Notes: a model not told the origin generated them from the sequence alone. Numbered from the stretch's first letter, positions 26,450 through 35,276 are shown. The stretch: 64,000 nt of DNA from Bradyrhizobium sp. JYMT SZCCT0180 (GCF_018130165.1 NZ_JAFCLZ010000013.1:1-64000); one strand, 5' to 3'. Numbers and translations: made by a program.

Positions 26450-26717
26450 CGTTGCTCCAAATCGCTTTCGACGAGCCGCAAGAGAACCGCGCGACGGTGT
26501 TATGACCATCAAGATCTCCGGGCGATCTGCTTGTTGAGTCGACCAGCCGTAGCCTGGATCATGCGATCGAAACTGGTCTAGCTCGCGATCGTGCCCGTTG
26601 CGTGCCCAGTGGTAGACGCGAGAATACGGGCACGGTCGGGCTGGGTACTCGGCAATTTTCGCATCTCGAACGCTGCCTTCGTTCGGTTCTCCAATTCGGA
26701 AGGCCGCGTGAAGAGAA
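26450..26717. other. Convergent spacer
   Basis: Lies between the ligase gene and the opposing kinase gene. No clear terminator hairpin with a T run was found. Confidence 0.3.
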
Positions 26718-29330
26718 TCATGAGTCTTCCACGCCGGCAGGCAAAGTGAATTGGAATATTGCGCCCCGAGGTCGATTGGCCTCTGCCCACAAGCGGCCCC
26801 CATGGGCGTCGATGATGGATCGACAAATCGAGAGCCCCATTCCGATTCCGCTGGTTTTTGTCGTGTAGAATGGCGCGAAGACCCCATCGAGACGTTCAGG
26901 ATCAATTCCTGGTCCCGAATCGCAAATTGCGACGAGGAGGCCGTTCGTCTGGCCTAGCTTAGTGCTAATCGATAACTCTCGCCGTCCTTCCTCAACCGAG
27001 CTCATCGCTTCCACGGCGTTCAGGATCAAATTCAAGACCACCTGCTGCAATTGAACGCGATCGCCTCGAACGGGCGCCGGATGCTCTCTAAGGCAGGTGC
27101 GGACCGAGACTTCATTTCCGTCGATTGCGCTTCGCACCATTACGAGCACTTCATCAATCGCCCCATTGAGGTCGAAGAGCTCCATTCGTGGTGGCGCCTT
27201 CTTGATGTGATCACGAACCCGGCCGACGATTTCCTTGGCTCGATCGGTGTCCCTGACAACACAGCCGAGCGCTTCCATGACTTCGGCCAGATTTGGCGGG
27301 CTCATTTCCAGGAAGCGCATTCCCGAACGAGCGTTGTTTCGCGCTGTGGCAATCGGATGCAGAATCTCGTGAGCCAGGGAGGCGGTCAGCTCTCCCATGA
27401 CATTCAGCCGGTTGAGATGCGCGAGATCTGCCTCCAGCTGGCGCAGCCGCTCATGCTCCTCTTGGGCCCGTTTGCGTTCCGTCACGTCGAGGGCCGTACC
27501 GACAACCTCAACCAGATCTCCAGCCGGAGAGTACGAGGGGTGACAGATCGATCGGAGATGCTTGAGCGTTCCGTCGGGGAGAACAATTCTGTACTCGATC
27601 GTATAATCTTGTTTCTGCTTTACGGCCTCGTCGACCACTTGCCGAACCCTGTCGCGGTCGTCCGGATGAATTCGTTGAAAGCAGGCTTCGCGGCTCGGCA
27701 TTCCCCGCGACGGATCAAAGCCCCAAATTCGGTAAAGTCCTTCCGACCAATAGAGATTTTCTTTTAGGTTGTGAGCAAAAGCGCCACTATGGCTCAGCTT
27801 CTGCGCTCCGGCCAAATAGGCTTCGCTGCGCCGGAGTGCCTCTTCTGCCTTCTTGCGCTCGGTGATGTCGCGGCCCGCTCCGCGGTAGCCGACAAAACAT
27901 CCCGACCCGTCAAATACGGGCAGCCCAGAAACGGACATGTACCTCTTACTACCGTCGGGACTGCGTCGCGCAATCTCGAAGTCTCGAAATGGTAGGTGAG
28001 CATCAACGGTTTCGCGGTGCTTGCGCCAGGCTTCGGCGTCAGCCTCGAAGTTGTGCAGTTCCCAGGGCCTTTTGCCTATTTCCGAGTCTGACACCGGCGC
28101 CTCAACTAGCCCTGGAGCATACTCCACGCGGGTGAAGCGATGCAGCGTGTCTGTCTCCCAGTATACTTCGAAGGAATAATGAACGACGGTACGAAAACGC
28201 TCCTCGCTCGCGCGCAGCTCGTCTTCCGCCCGCTTGCGCGTGGTGATGTCGCGGTCTAGGGAAACGGCCAGCAGTTGGCCCTCGTGCCAGAATGGCCGGA
28301 TGCGTACCTCGACGGGGAACACAGTTCCATCCTTTCGAAGATGACGACCATCATAGGTGACAGTTTTCCCCGCCCGCAGACGCTCCCGGATGCGCAGCAG
28401 AAGCTCCGGTGTCAGATCCGGACCATAGTCGAACGCGGTCCTCCCGATCAGTTCGTCGCGGCGATAGCCCAAGCTTTCGCACGCCTGGCGATTCACATCG
28501 AGAACCGTCGCATCTTCATTGTAGAGAAAGAACGCATCGGATGCGTGGTCCACCAAGGTGCGGAAGCGCGCCTCGCTCGCGCGCAGCTCCCGCTCCGTCT
28601 GTTTCAGCTCCGTGATATCGTGCAGAACGCCAAACTGGCGAAGAGCCCGCCCGGATTCGTCCCACGTGACATCACCTTGACTGTGGATCACGCGCAGGGT
28701 GCCGTCAGGACGCGCCACCCTATATTCCACGTCGTAACGTGGACCGCCGGGGCTTAGCGCAGCCGCAGCGGCTTCGGCTGTTCTCGCCCGGTCTTCCGGG
28801 TGAATTAAGTCTAGCCATCGTCCATGCCACTCCGGCAGATCAACCGGCTGCACTCCGAAAATCCGGGAAACCTCGTCTGAAAGAGACACATGCTTGGTCG
28901 TGAAATCGCGCTCCCACCATCCAAAATGCGCGATCCGCTGTGCCGTTTCCAACTTGGATTGATTTTCACGTAGCTCATTCTCCGAGCGCTTAAGCCTGCT
29001 CGTCAGCGCGCTTACGACCAGCGACGTCGTCAAGAACACCGCGATCCTTTCAATGTCGTCCTGAGCATCAATGCGAAGCTCGAACAATGGCGGCGCGAAG
29101 AAGTGGTTCAGGCACGCTGCGGCGACGATCGATAGAGCGACCGATGCGCTAAGGCTGCCAAGCAGCGAAACCAGCGCGATCAGGATGACAAAAGCAAAGC
29201 CCGTCCTGGCAAGACCAAAGCCAACCTGAAAACAGACGAAGGTGATGAATACCAGGCCGGTGATACCCAACAGGAACTGGGCGGCAACGGCCGGCAATCG
29301 GCGGGATCTCCGCTTATGCGTAATCTCCAT
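26718..29330 (-). CDS. Membrane multi-PAS sensor histidine kinase
   Basis: 870 residues. An N-terminal four-helix membrane region (FLLGITGLVFITFVCFQVGF … ACLNHFFAPPLFEL) resembles the DUF4118 module of KdpD. Four PAS domains follow (about 130-625; markers FGWWERDF, FFLYNEDATVLDVNRQA, FEVYWETDTLHRF, YWSEGLYRIWGFDP), each with PAC-type endings. The kinase core has SLAHEILHPI with the phospho-His, LNLILNAVEAM as N-box, ICDSGPGI as G1 and GIGMGLSICRSII as G2. It should sense an intracellular or redox/energy cue. The LuxR-type regulator at 30978 on the same strand is the likely partner. Confidence 0.9.
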   Translation of the reverse strand: MEITHKRRSRRLPAVAAQFLLGITGLVFITFVCFQVGFGLARTGFAFVILIALVSLLGSLSASVALSIVAAACLNHFFAPPLFELRIDAQDDIERIAVFLTTSLVVSALTSRLKRSENELRENQSKLETAQRIAHFGWWERDFTTKHVSLSDEVSRIFGVQPVDLPEWHGRWLDLIHPEDRARTAEAAAAALSPGGPRYDVEYRVARPDGTLRVIHSQGDVTWDESGRALRQFGVLHDITELKQTERELRASEARFRTLVDHASDAFFLYNEDATVLDVNRQACESLGYRRDELIGRTAFDYGPDLTPELLLRIRERLRAGKTVTYDGRHLRKDGTVFPVEVRIRPFWHEGQLLAVSLDRDITTRKRAEDELRASEERFRTVVHYSFEVYWETDTLHRFTRVEYAPGLVEAPVSDSEIGKRPWELHNFEADAEAWRKHRETVDAHLPFRDFEIARRSPDGSKRYMSVSGLPVFDGSGCFVGYRGAGRDITERKKAEEALRRSEAYLAGAQKLSHSGAFAHNLKENLYWSEGLYRIWGFDPSRGMPSREACFQRIHPDDRDRVRQVVDEAVKQKQDYTIEYRIVLPDGTLKHLRSICHPSYSPAGDLVEVVGTALDVTERKRAQEEHERLRQLEADLAHLNRLNVMGELTASLAHEILHPIATARNNARSGMRFLEMSPPNLAEVMEALGCVVRDTDRAKEIVGRVRDHIKKAPPRMELFDLNGAIDEVLVMVRSAIDGNEVSVRTCLREHPAPVRGDRVQLQQVVLNLILNAVEAMSSVEEGRRELSISTKLGQTNGLLVAICDSGPGIDPERLDGVFAPFYTTKTSGIGMGLSICRSIIDAHGGRLWAEANRPRGAIFQFTLPAGVEDS

Positions 29331-29550
29331 CCAAGCACGCCCAGACTGCGGGGCGCGGACAAATGGCCCAATCCTGCCGATCTCTGAGATCCCGGCACTT
29401 TCGCTTGGCGAGCCAAAAGCCGCCTAAATCCGCGCAAACAGTAAGCAACGACGTTATACTATTGGCGCTCTCCGCGGAAGGTTCCCGGACCGTTATCCGT
29501 GCGGGCGCCGTCCCGACTCGCCTCCCCGGTATCGTCGATCATCGAGCTTC
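29331..29550. other. Spacer
   Basis: Upstream region of the kinase gene; no operator or promoter that I can support. Confidence 0.3.
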
Positions 29551-29760
29551 TTATTGTGCTCCATGAGCCATCACGAAGCCTCTATTGCCCAAGCTTGCCA
29601 CCCGCGTTTCAAAATCACAGTGGCGTGCGTAGCATTGATAATCGCAGTAAGGTAGGCGAAACCTGATTTCGCGGACATAGTTGCCATTGATCTTTTCGCA
29701 GCATTGCAGGCAGAACGTTATCCGGATGGGAGTTCTGCCATTCACCAGGATGAATTTCAT
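29551..29760 (-). CDS. Small Cys-rich conserved protein
   Basis: 69 residues from ATG 29760, which has GGGAGG six bases upstream and overlaps the previous stop (ATGA). It begins MKFILVNGRTP and carries FCLQCCEKI and LPYCDYQCYARHC, a Cys pattern suggestive of a small zinc-binding domain. I recall a Bradyrhizobium family with the same MKFILVNGRTP start and FC..CC…YC…CY core, function unknown. It is coupled to the gene at 29757-29945. Confidence 0.65.
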   Translation of the reverse strand: MKFILVNGRTPIRITFCLQCCEKINGNYVREIRFRLPYCDYQCYARHCDFETRVASLGNRGFVMAHGAQ

Positions 29761-29945
29761 GTGCCGCCTCCCAATGTGAAGCAATAGACCGTGTCAGTCG
29801 GGAGATGGGTTGGCTCAATGGTGAGTTCTGGTACTGCTCTTTTACCATCGCACCGAAAGCACAGATGAGAGCTGGACTTTGCGTCGTAGTAATCTGCCAG
29901 ATCTCGCGGCGTATAGGGGCACCGGGCGCAGAGCTTGACTCTCAT
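29757..29945 (-). CDS. Small protein with two CxxC-type knuckles
   Basis: 62 residues beginning MRVKLCARCPYTPRDLADYY, with a second knuckle HLCFRCDGKR, consistent with a zinc ribbon. I recall Bradyrhizobium proteins with the same CPYTPRDLA motif. It is the first gene of a two-gene unit with 29551-29760, and a TAAGCC-NN-GGCTTA palindrome lies 204 bp upstream (30149-30162). Function unknown. Confidence 0.65.
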   Translation of the reverse strand: MRVKLCARCPYTPRDLADYYDAKSSSHLCFRCDGKRAVPELTIEPTHLPTDTVYCFTLGGGT

Positions 29946-30148
29946 ATGCAGCCCCCGAGTTGGAGTCGGCCTTTGTCCGTCGAAAACGTTTCACGGCATG
30001 GCAGCTATCGAGCGCGTGCGCTCCGATCCATCGTTCCTGTCCAGATCAGCCGCGCAACTGAGTCCGTCTGACTGACTGCGACACTAGTCCGCTCAACCGC
30101 TCCGCTCAATTGTCCGGAGATATCCACCAAGACGGAGGATGAGCGGGC

Positions 30149-30162
30149 TAAGCCTTGGCTTA
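30149..30162. promoter_or_regulatory. TAAGCC-NN-GGCTTA palindrome, site 1
   Basis: TAAGCC-TT-GGCTTA, perfect 6-bp arms. Two further sites (30840, 31718) share the sequence. It lies upstream of the minus-strand pair 29757/29551. Probable binding site of a dimeric regulator, perhaps the LuxR-type protein at 30978. Confidence 0.6.
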
Positions 30163-30225
30163 TCCTCGACGCCAGTGACAGTTCCGAACGCGCGGTGGCC
30201 GCAGATTGCGCGAAGTTCGCCCCGG

Positions 30226-30513
30226 TCAGTACTCGCGGACCGATCGGTTCAATCTAGACGGATCAACCGTTTTGGCAGCTTGGTCGAAAACCGACCGGCA
30301 TGCACCGCTCAGTTCTGTGCTCCTCTGCCGTAGGCAGCTTGCAACTTCGGTCGGATCGGGAATGTAGCTGCTGCAGAGCCGGAAGGCATCGGGCGCACAT
30401 GCCGTCTGCTGCTCGAGCGTCCCTCGGTTCTCTTGCGCGACTACGCTTGTGACGCAAGAGGAAGAGAGCGTAGCCATCACCAAGAGAGAGGCACATCTGT
30501 ATCTGCACGTCAT
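30226..30513 (-). CDS. Exported Cys-rich protein (GLG1-like repeat), copy A
   Basis: 95 residues from ATG 30513 (AAGGAG lies 12 nt upstream). A signal peptide (CRYRCASLLVMATLSSSCVT) precedes a mature part with ACAPDAFRLCSSYIPD and VASCLRQRSTELSGACRSVF, the Cys spacing of Cys-rich GLG1-type repeats. A paralogue with the same core lies at 35661-35948. Presumably periplasmic with disulfides. It follows a small membrane protein gene (30530), itself paralogous to 35277-35486. Confidence 0.7.
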   Translation of the reverse strand: MTCRYRCASLLVMATLSSSCVTSVVAQENRGTLEQQTACAPDAFRLCSSYIPDPTEVASCLRQRSTELSGACRSVFDQAAKTVDPSRLNRSVREY

Positions 30514-30529
30514 GGTCGGATTGCTCCTT

Positions 30530-30733
30530 CTAGTTTGGGTCACTCGTACACCTCGCGCCCAACGTCGAGGAGGGGCGAGCTTTTGCCTGTAGCGAGGCGC
30601 AATTTGCCAGCAGAGAAACCGCGATCGCGAGAGACAGGCTGAGAGCTATCAGCGCCAGGGCGACAACTGTGTTGACGCAAGCCAGGATCAGCGAAGCACC
30701 GAATTCGCACCCTAACGTTAGCCAGATCAACAT
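30530..30733 (-). CDS. Small single-pass membrane protein, copy A
   Basis: 67 residues from ATG 30733: a hydrophobic segment (CVNTVVALALIALSLSLAIA) ending SLLANCASLQAKARPSS. It matches the protein at 35277-35486 (LNLVVALSLVGLSLLLGVAI then SLLAG). The start is chosen by analogy with that paralogue; an ATG at 30772 is also in frame and no clear ribosome site is seen for either. Likely cotranscribed with the Cys-rich gene 17 bp downstream. Confidence 0.5.
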   Translation of the reverse strand: MLIWLTLGCEFGASLILACVNTVVALALIALSLSLAIAVSLLANCASLQAKARPSSTLGARCTSDPN

Positions 30734-30839
30734 TTCGCAGCACCATTGGTGAGATAAATGCGCAACGAGCATCGCGGCTCGGGGCGCACTCGTCCATTGT
30801 CTGGCAGTGCCGTCGGATTAACCGGTCGTTGGGGAAAAG

Positions 30840-30853
30840 TAAGCTGAGGCTTA
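30840..30853. promoter_or_regulatory. TAAGCC-NN-GGCTTA-like palindrome, site 2
   Basis: TAAGCT-GA-GGCTTA, one base from the consensus of sites 30149 and 31718. It lies 107 bp upstream of the small membrane/Cys-rich gene pair on the minus strand. Confidence 0.5.
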
Positions 30854-30977
30854 GGATAAAGGCGAGGGGACCTTCACATTGACATGCTTTCGCGATGACG
30901 CGCGGCGTGGGAAAGCAAAAGCGGTTTGAAACGGCGGCAATCTTGGATATATCACCGAAATTGGTGGGTCGCTCAGG

Positions 30978-31613
30978 TCAGGGGCGCTGCGACCCTTCCG
31001 GAGTTAGTCCCAGCGCATCTACCATTCGGCTGAGCTCGGGAAGAGAACGTGCTTTCATCTTCCGCATGAGGTTGGACCGATGCACCTTCACCGTCGATTC
31101 AGCGATGCCGACGTCGTTCGCAATCTGTTTGTTGAGGCGCCCGGCGGTGGCCTGGATCATGATCTCGCGCTCGCGTGGGCTGAGCGTGTCGAAGCGTTCC
31201 CTGAGTGCTTCCAAGGCCTTGTCGTTCTCCCGGCGGGCACGATCGCGCGCGAGCCCGGTCATGATCGCATCGAGGAGCTCCTGATCGCGGAACGGTTTTG
31301 TCAGGAACTCGATGGCGCCTCTCTTCATCGCCCGCACACTCATCGGAATGTCGCCGTGCGCAGTGATGAAGATCATTGGAAGGTTTCTGCGCGCCGCGGA
31401 AAGCTCACATTGGAGATCGAGGCCACTTCGCCCTGGCATTCTCACGTCCACCACCAGGCAGGTTGGACCGTCCGGAGCAGGATCGGCGCTCAAATATTCA
31501 GAGACACACGAAAATTGCCGACTTTCCAGTCCAACTGATCGCAGCAGCCGCCTCACCGAGTCGCGAAACTCGGCGTCATCATCGATGATCAAGACACTGG
31601 GGTTCGCGTCCAC
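30978..31613 (-). CDS. LuxR/FixJ-type response regulator
   Basis: 211 residues. The receiver domain has LIIDDDAEF, the phospho-acceptor in CLVVDVRMPGRSG, FITAHGDIP and the Lys in FLTKPF. The output domain is a LuxR-type helix-turn-helix: LSPREREIMIQATAGRLNKQ, IANDVGIAESTVKVHRSNL. It fits FixJ-like regulators that pair with PAS kinases; the kinase at 26718 is the closest candidate. A perfect 14-bp palindrome (31718-31731) lies 105 bp upstream and may be its own control site. Confidence 0.9.
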   Translation of the reverse strand: MDANPSVLIIDDDAEFRDSVRRLLRSVGLESRQFSCVSEYLSADPAPDGPTCLVVDVRMPGRSGLDLQCELSAARRNLPMIFITAHGDIPMSVRAMKRGAIEFLTKPFRDQELLDAIMTGLARDRARRENDKALEALRERFDTLSPREREIMIQATAGRLNKQIANDVGIAESTVKVHRSNLMRKMKARSLPELSRMVDALGLTPEGSQRP

Positions 31614-31717
31614 TCAGCACCCCGAGTTGAAGGGTCACGTCCTTGACCCTGCCGCATCTTACTGACAATCGGTCGGCAAGAACAGCCTCTTCTCATCTCA
31701 AGCGAACAGCGGTGGCA

Positions 31718-31731
31718 TAAGCCATGGCTTA
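31718..31731. promoter_or_regulatory. TAAGCC-NN-GGCTTA palindrome, site 3
   Basis: TAAGCCATGGCTTA, a perfect 14-bp palindrome in the divergent region between the LuxR-type regulator (30978) and the receiver gene (31827). It can serve both directions. Confidence 0.6.
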
Positions 31732-31826
31732 GGAGCGGCGGCATTGCTTTGTCGCGAGTCCGAGTGGAAACTGCGAGTTGTATGCGGGCACCGAGTGTGC
31801 CGCGGGCTAATTGCCTGGAAGCCGCA

Positions 31827-32225
31827 ATGCCGAAACGGAAAAACAAGCTAGTCGCGATCGTCGAGGATAATCAGCCGTTCCGCGAATCCATGCAGAAGCT
31901 GATAAACTTGCTCGGCTACTCTGTGGAAGCGTTCCCGTCGGCAGCGAGTTTTCTGGCGTCGCCTCTTGTGGTCGAGGTGGCCTGCCTGGTCGCCGACGTC
32001 AACATGCCCGGAATGACTGGACCTGAACTCCACAGGCATCTGAAGAATGCGGGGCACAAGATCCCGACAATTCTGGTGACGGCCTATCCGGATGAGATCG
32101 TCCGGGAGCGGGCTTTGAAGGATGGGGTCTTCTGCTATCTGTGCAAACCAGTGGACGACGACCATCTCGAACGATGCCTCGGTTCGGCGGTGCGATCCAG
32201 CGCGCCGCCTGAGCAGAATTCATGA
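31827..32225 (+). CDS. Stand-alone receiver (response regulator)
   Basis: 132 residues from ATG 31827 (MPKRKNKLVAIVEDNQPFRE). The receiver pocket is complete: VEDN, CLVADVNMPGMTG with the phospho-Asp, VTAYPDE and YLCKPVDD with the Lys. There is no output domain, so it may act as a phosphate sink or adaptor. It is divergent from the LuxR-type regulator. The longer frame upstream from 31749 lacks a better ribosome site. Confidence 0.85.
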   Translation: MPKRKNKLVAIVEDNQPFRESMQKLINLLGYSVEAFPSAASFLASPLVVEVACLVADVNMPGMTGPELHRHLKNAGHKIPTILVTAYPDEIVRERALKDGVFCYLCKPVDDDHLERCLGSAVRSSAPPEQNS

Positions 32226-32413
32226 GGCGTCCTCTCTCCCGCATGTCGTTTGGAAACTGACAATCCAACGCATGAGCCGCTGCTGCTTTGGCTTAGTTGT
32301 GCGCGTGGCCGTCGTGAATACAATTGCGCTCAAGATTGCGAGGCCGCGTCTTTTGAGCCGGTGAGCTTCGCGCCAGCGCAACGACAGCCAATCAGACCAG
32401 AAGGCGCGTCAAA

Positions 32414-32896
32414 ATGCCGATGTTGGACGAAGGGGCCGGCGAAAGTTCATTGCGGCCGCTTCGCCGATTTGCCTTCGATCAACAAATTGGTTCAGTTGCG
32501 CCCTGCGTCCCGCACGGTGGTAGCGCCGCGGAGGGTGGCACGATCGTCCCAAGCGGCCGTGCGCGCGGGGGATTGTCTCCAAGAACGGTCCGCAGGATAC
32601 GCGAATATATCGATGACCACATTGGACAACGCATCCGCGTGGAACTGCTGGCGAAGCTCGCGAATCTTTCGGTTTGCTACTTTGTTAGAGCATTCAAGTG
32701 CTCCATGAATGTCACCCCGCACGAGTATCTAATGCGTCGGCGCGTGGAACTCGCCATGAGATTGTTATCCAAAACCGACATGCCATTGTCAGAAATCGCC
32801 CTTGCAGCAGGGTTTGTGGATCAAAGCCATTGCGCCAGGCGATTTCGTCAGCATGTCGGAATGTCGCCGCGCGACTACCGCTGGCTCCACTGCTGA
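32414..32896 (+). CDS. AraC-family transcriptional regulator (short)
   Basis: 160 residues. The C-terminal ~100 are a two-motif AraC domain: LLAKLANLSVCYFVRAFKCS and PLSEIALAAGFVDQSHCARR with FRQHVGMSPRDYR. The N-terminal ~60 residues are low-complexity and hold no sensory fold, as in short AraC proteins of rhizobia. The true start could be internal. Target unknown. Confidence 0.8.
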   Translation: MPMLDEGAGESSLRPLRRFAFDQQIGSVAPCVPHGGSAAEGGTIVPSGRARGGLSPRTVRRIREYIDDHIGQRIRVELLAKLANLSVCYFVRAFKCSMNVTPHEYLMRRRVELAMRLLSKTDMPLSEIALAAGFVDQSHCARRFRQHVGMSPRDYRWLHC

Positions 32897-32910
32897 AATT
32901 AGTTTGCACA

Positions 32911-33237
32911 TCAACCGCGACACTTGACGGCAATTAAATCGTTGACCGCATTGATTTCGGCGTCGAGCGCATTGATGTCTGAATCGCGGTTGGCTTCCTG
33001 AACGCAAGTGGCGGCCACTCGACGTGCCATCACTAATTCCACGAATGCTGCGGCAAATGCGCGGCACGCCATCTCGTGATCCGTCGCATTGAAAAGCTGT
33101 TGACGTATGTCTTGCCGACGCGTCCGCGACGCCGCGATCTCACCCGGCGAAGTGCACTGCGTGGCGAGGGCGGGCATAGAGGCAGCGCCGATTATCAACG
33201 AAGCGACAAGGGTTGCCAGCCTGGTCATGTGCAGCAT
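32911..33237 (-). CDS. Small exported hypothetical protein
   Basis: 108 residues. A signal peptide (RLATLVASLIIGAASMPALA) ends at Ala-Thr; the mature part is helical with three Cys (QCTS, MACRAFAAAF, TCVQE) and a fourth near the end (VKCRG), so two disulfides are possible. An ATG three codons in (33228) is an equal alternative start. I do not recognise the family. Confidence 0.6.
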   Translation of the reverse strand: MLHMTRLATLVASLIIGAASMPALATQCTSPGEIAASRTRRQDIRQQLFNATDHEMACRAFAAAFVELVMARRVAATCVQEANRDSDINALDAEINAVNDLIAVKCRG

Positions 33238-33422
33238 TCAATTAGTTACGTTCCCGAAGAGATGTATGAGTTTCGCGAGTCGATCTCGCGTATACTGTTG
33301 CGCCTTTCGGGATGCGCTTGTCCCAATGTCATCCGCGGACCGGTTGGCTGGCTCGCACGAGTGCCCTGGATGGACGGGATGCAGGACGACATTTGCGACA
33401 ACTCCGTACAAGAAAGGAGACT

Positions 33423-33572
33423 GTGGCTCCGCTACGACTATCGTGTCGAACTCACTCGCGCTGTTTCGCCGATCGGCGCTGGCCTCGACACGAAACCCGC
33501 AAAGCGCCTCCCCTCCCGAGACGCTCCGGAGTTTGCGCCATTGAGTGGCTGCAACGCCGACGGGTTACTTGA
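33423..33572 (+). CDS. Possible 49-residue Arg-rich peptide
   Basis: AAAGGAG precedes GTG 33423, although only 3 nt separate them. The frame encodes a very basic peptide with several Cys (APLRLSCRTHSRCFADRRW … IEWLQRRRVT) and stops at 33572, 1 bp before a strong terminator stem. The ribosome site and tight terminator argue for a small transcription unit; the composition could equally reflect a non-coding RNA. Low confidence. Confidence 0.3.
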   Translation: MAPLRLSCRTHSRCFADRRWPRHETRKAPPLPRRSGVCAIEWLQRRRVT

Positions 33573-33573
33573 G

Positions 33574-33604
33574 CCGACAGCGTATCGCTGTCGGTTCTTT
33601 TTTT
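33574..33604 (+). terminator. Strong rho-independent terminator
   Basis: CCGACAGCG (33574-33582) and CGCTGTCGG (33586-33594) form a perfect 9-bp stem with a 3-nt loop, followed by TTCTTTTTTT. It works on the plus strand, where the only unit upstream is the small frame at 33423 or an RNA starting after 33240. Confidence 0.85.
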
Positions 33605-33730
33605 CGAATGTTTCCTTTGGCTATTCACGACGGGTCAGACCCTCAGTCCGCGAGGTCCAGCCCTTTAGGCGCGATCGCGATGTCCGTTCTCGGGAGCGCT
33701 CGTGGTCTCGGCGGATGGGCACATCCGAGG

Positions 33731-34333
33731 TTAGTGGCGAGCTGACCCCTGTCGTTCCACTTTGGGCGGCTCGAGCATGACCTCCTTCAAGCGATCACCA
33801 CTGGCAACGACGACCACAAAGTTGGTTTTGCCATCCTGCTTCTTCAAACCTCCAGCGAGCGCGCTTCCCTCTGCAGCTTTCTCGGCTATACGTACGGCGT
33901 CCGACAGCTCTAGCTCAACTGACTTCAGGGCAATGATGTTGCCCTGATCCTCGTGGTCGAGCTCCCTCAGCGATGACGAAATTTCCTTTTCTGTAACGCT
34001 TCCGGTGTTCGCATCTATGACGTTCTCCCAGATTCGCTCATTTTTTACCGTCCGCACTCGATAAACGGGCGGACCGGATATCTCCAAGCTAATGTCGGCG
34101 GTCCTTGAACCGTCATGTAAATGCTCGGCGATCACTACCGCCTGACTGAGTGGTATTTTTATGTTGCGAAGTTGATCGAGCAAGCGGCGGGTCACTGCCT
34201 CCTCGGCATCGCGCTGCTCGGCGGCGCCTCGATTTGCGGCGTCCAAAGTTGTATGGGTGACATCGGCTATCGCGCCCGTAGCAGCAAGCGTGACGAACCA
34301 GACGATAATCGCTAATAATCGCTTCTTGGACAT
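33731..34333 (-). CDS. PepSY-domain exported protein
   Basis: 200 residues from ATG 34333. A signal peptide (KKRLLAIIVWFVTLAATGAI) precedes two PepSY-like units: IPLSQAVVIAEHLHDGSRTA … VYRVRTVKNERIWENVIDAN with TGSVTEKE, and LELSDAVRIAEKAAEGSALA with FVVVVASG. PepSY proteins act in the periplasm, often as inhibitors of peptidases or partners of sensor kinases. It is followed downstream (plus-strand side) by no obvious partner. The upstream in-frame start at 34360 is less likely. Confidence 0.75.
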   Translation of the reverse strand: MSKKRLLAIIVWFVTLAATGAIADVTHTTLDAANRGAAEQRDAEEAVTRRLLDQLRNIKIPLSQAVVIAEHLHDGSRTADISLEISGPPVYRVRTVKNERIWENVIDANTGSVTEKEISSSLRELDHEDQGNIIALKSVELELSDAVRIAEKAAEGSALAGGLKKQDGKTNFVVVVASGDRLKEVMLEPPKVERQGSARH

Positions 34334-34375
34334 GAGGTAGATCCTGTGACACTTGGTCAAGATTGACCGGTGGCT

Positions 34376-35134
34376 TTACTGGTGTGTATCGAAACTCCGA
34401 TGCCGAGCAGATCGCCGCCGCTTCTCGGACCGAGTCTGAGGGAAATTGCGCTGTGGTTCCGAGGCAAGCCCGACTCGCTTGCTGCTGAAGCCGGCGTGAT
34501 CGGAAACTACCGGACTTAACTGCGCCAACGTTTCACGGACACGGGTCGAGATCGCGGGGCTCCCGTCACTCGCGTCTGCTCGCTCGGACAATGACGGGGG
34601 CGGATGTCGTGCAGCATCGGCCACATCAGAGCCGAGCGGCGGTGAGGGGGCTGCGGCAATCTCTTTGTCCAGGGGCGTAGGCAGGAAATTGGGCTGGCTG
34701 GTATCGATGACAACTTTTTCCGGTCCCTTCAGCTCGGACGTGATCCGGATTGGCGGCAGGGTAGAAGGCGATTCGATGAGCTTGCTTGGCAGGGGCGCGG
34801 GCAACAGCGAATCGGCTGCAAAGAGCAGCACGAGCAGCGCTCCGCCGACCCACAGAAAGTAACCCCGCACGGGACTTTGAGCATCGACTGAGCAGCCGCG
34901 GGTACGCATTGACACGGATGTTCTGCTCACAGCGCCCGGCTCCCGCGCTGAAGTCCCTTCGATGCGATCCAGGACCGCTCGCCGGCTGTTCGGCTTGATG
35001 TGGATGGCATGTGTTTCTTCCGTTTCGATTTCAAATGGAGCTTGGCGTCGGGATGGCGGCGCTTGTCCAGCCAATCGCATGGACTGTAGTTCATGGATTC
35101 TGGTCAATCGCGAATGCGCCATCAGGTGGCGCAC
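34376..35134 (-). CDS. Single-pass membrane hypothetical protein
   Basis: Up to 252 residues with one membrane helix in the middle (GYFLWVGGALLVLLFAADSL, about residue 95). Before it is a polar region (FEIETEETHAIHIKPN), after it a Pro/Ser-rich periplasmic-like tail with PPIRITSELKGPEKVVIDTS. I recall Bradyrhizobium proteins sharing the helix and the LPPIRI..ELKGPE phrase, function unknown. The start is uncertain; an internal ATG at 34906 would place the helix near the N-terminus. Confidence 0.6.
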   Translation of the reverse strand: MRHLMAHSRLTRIHELQSMRLAGQAPPSRRQAPFEIETEETHAIHIKPNSRRAVLDRIEGTSAREPGAVSRTSVSMRTRGCSVDAQSPVRGYFLWVGGALLVLLFAADSLLPAPLPSKLIESPSTLPPIRITSELKGPEKVVIDTSQPNFLPTPLDKEIAAAPSPPLGSDVADAARHPPPSLSERADASDGSPAISTRVRETLAQLSPVVSDHAGFSSKRVGLASEPQRNFPQTRSEKRRRSARHRSFDTHQ

Positions 35135-35276
35135 ACAGTGCGCTGTTCGGCCGGGTATAGCTGGACGCCTCTTCGCGCGAGCTCCGACTCAATTATGTTG
35201 AATGCGCATTCAACGGGAATGAGCCAGACGTTGACCGAACAGATGATGCAATCGCGAAAGAGGAGGAGGGTTGGCG

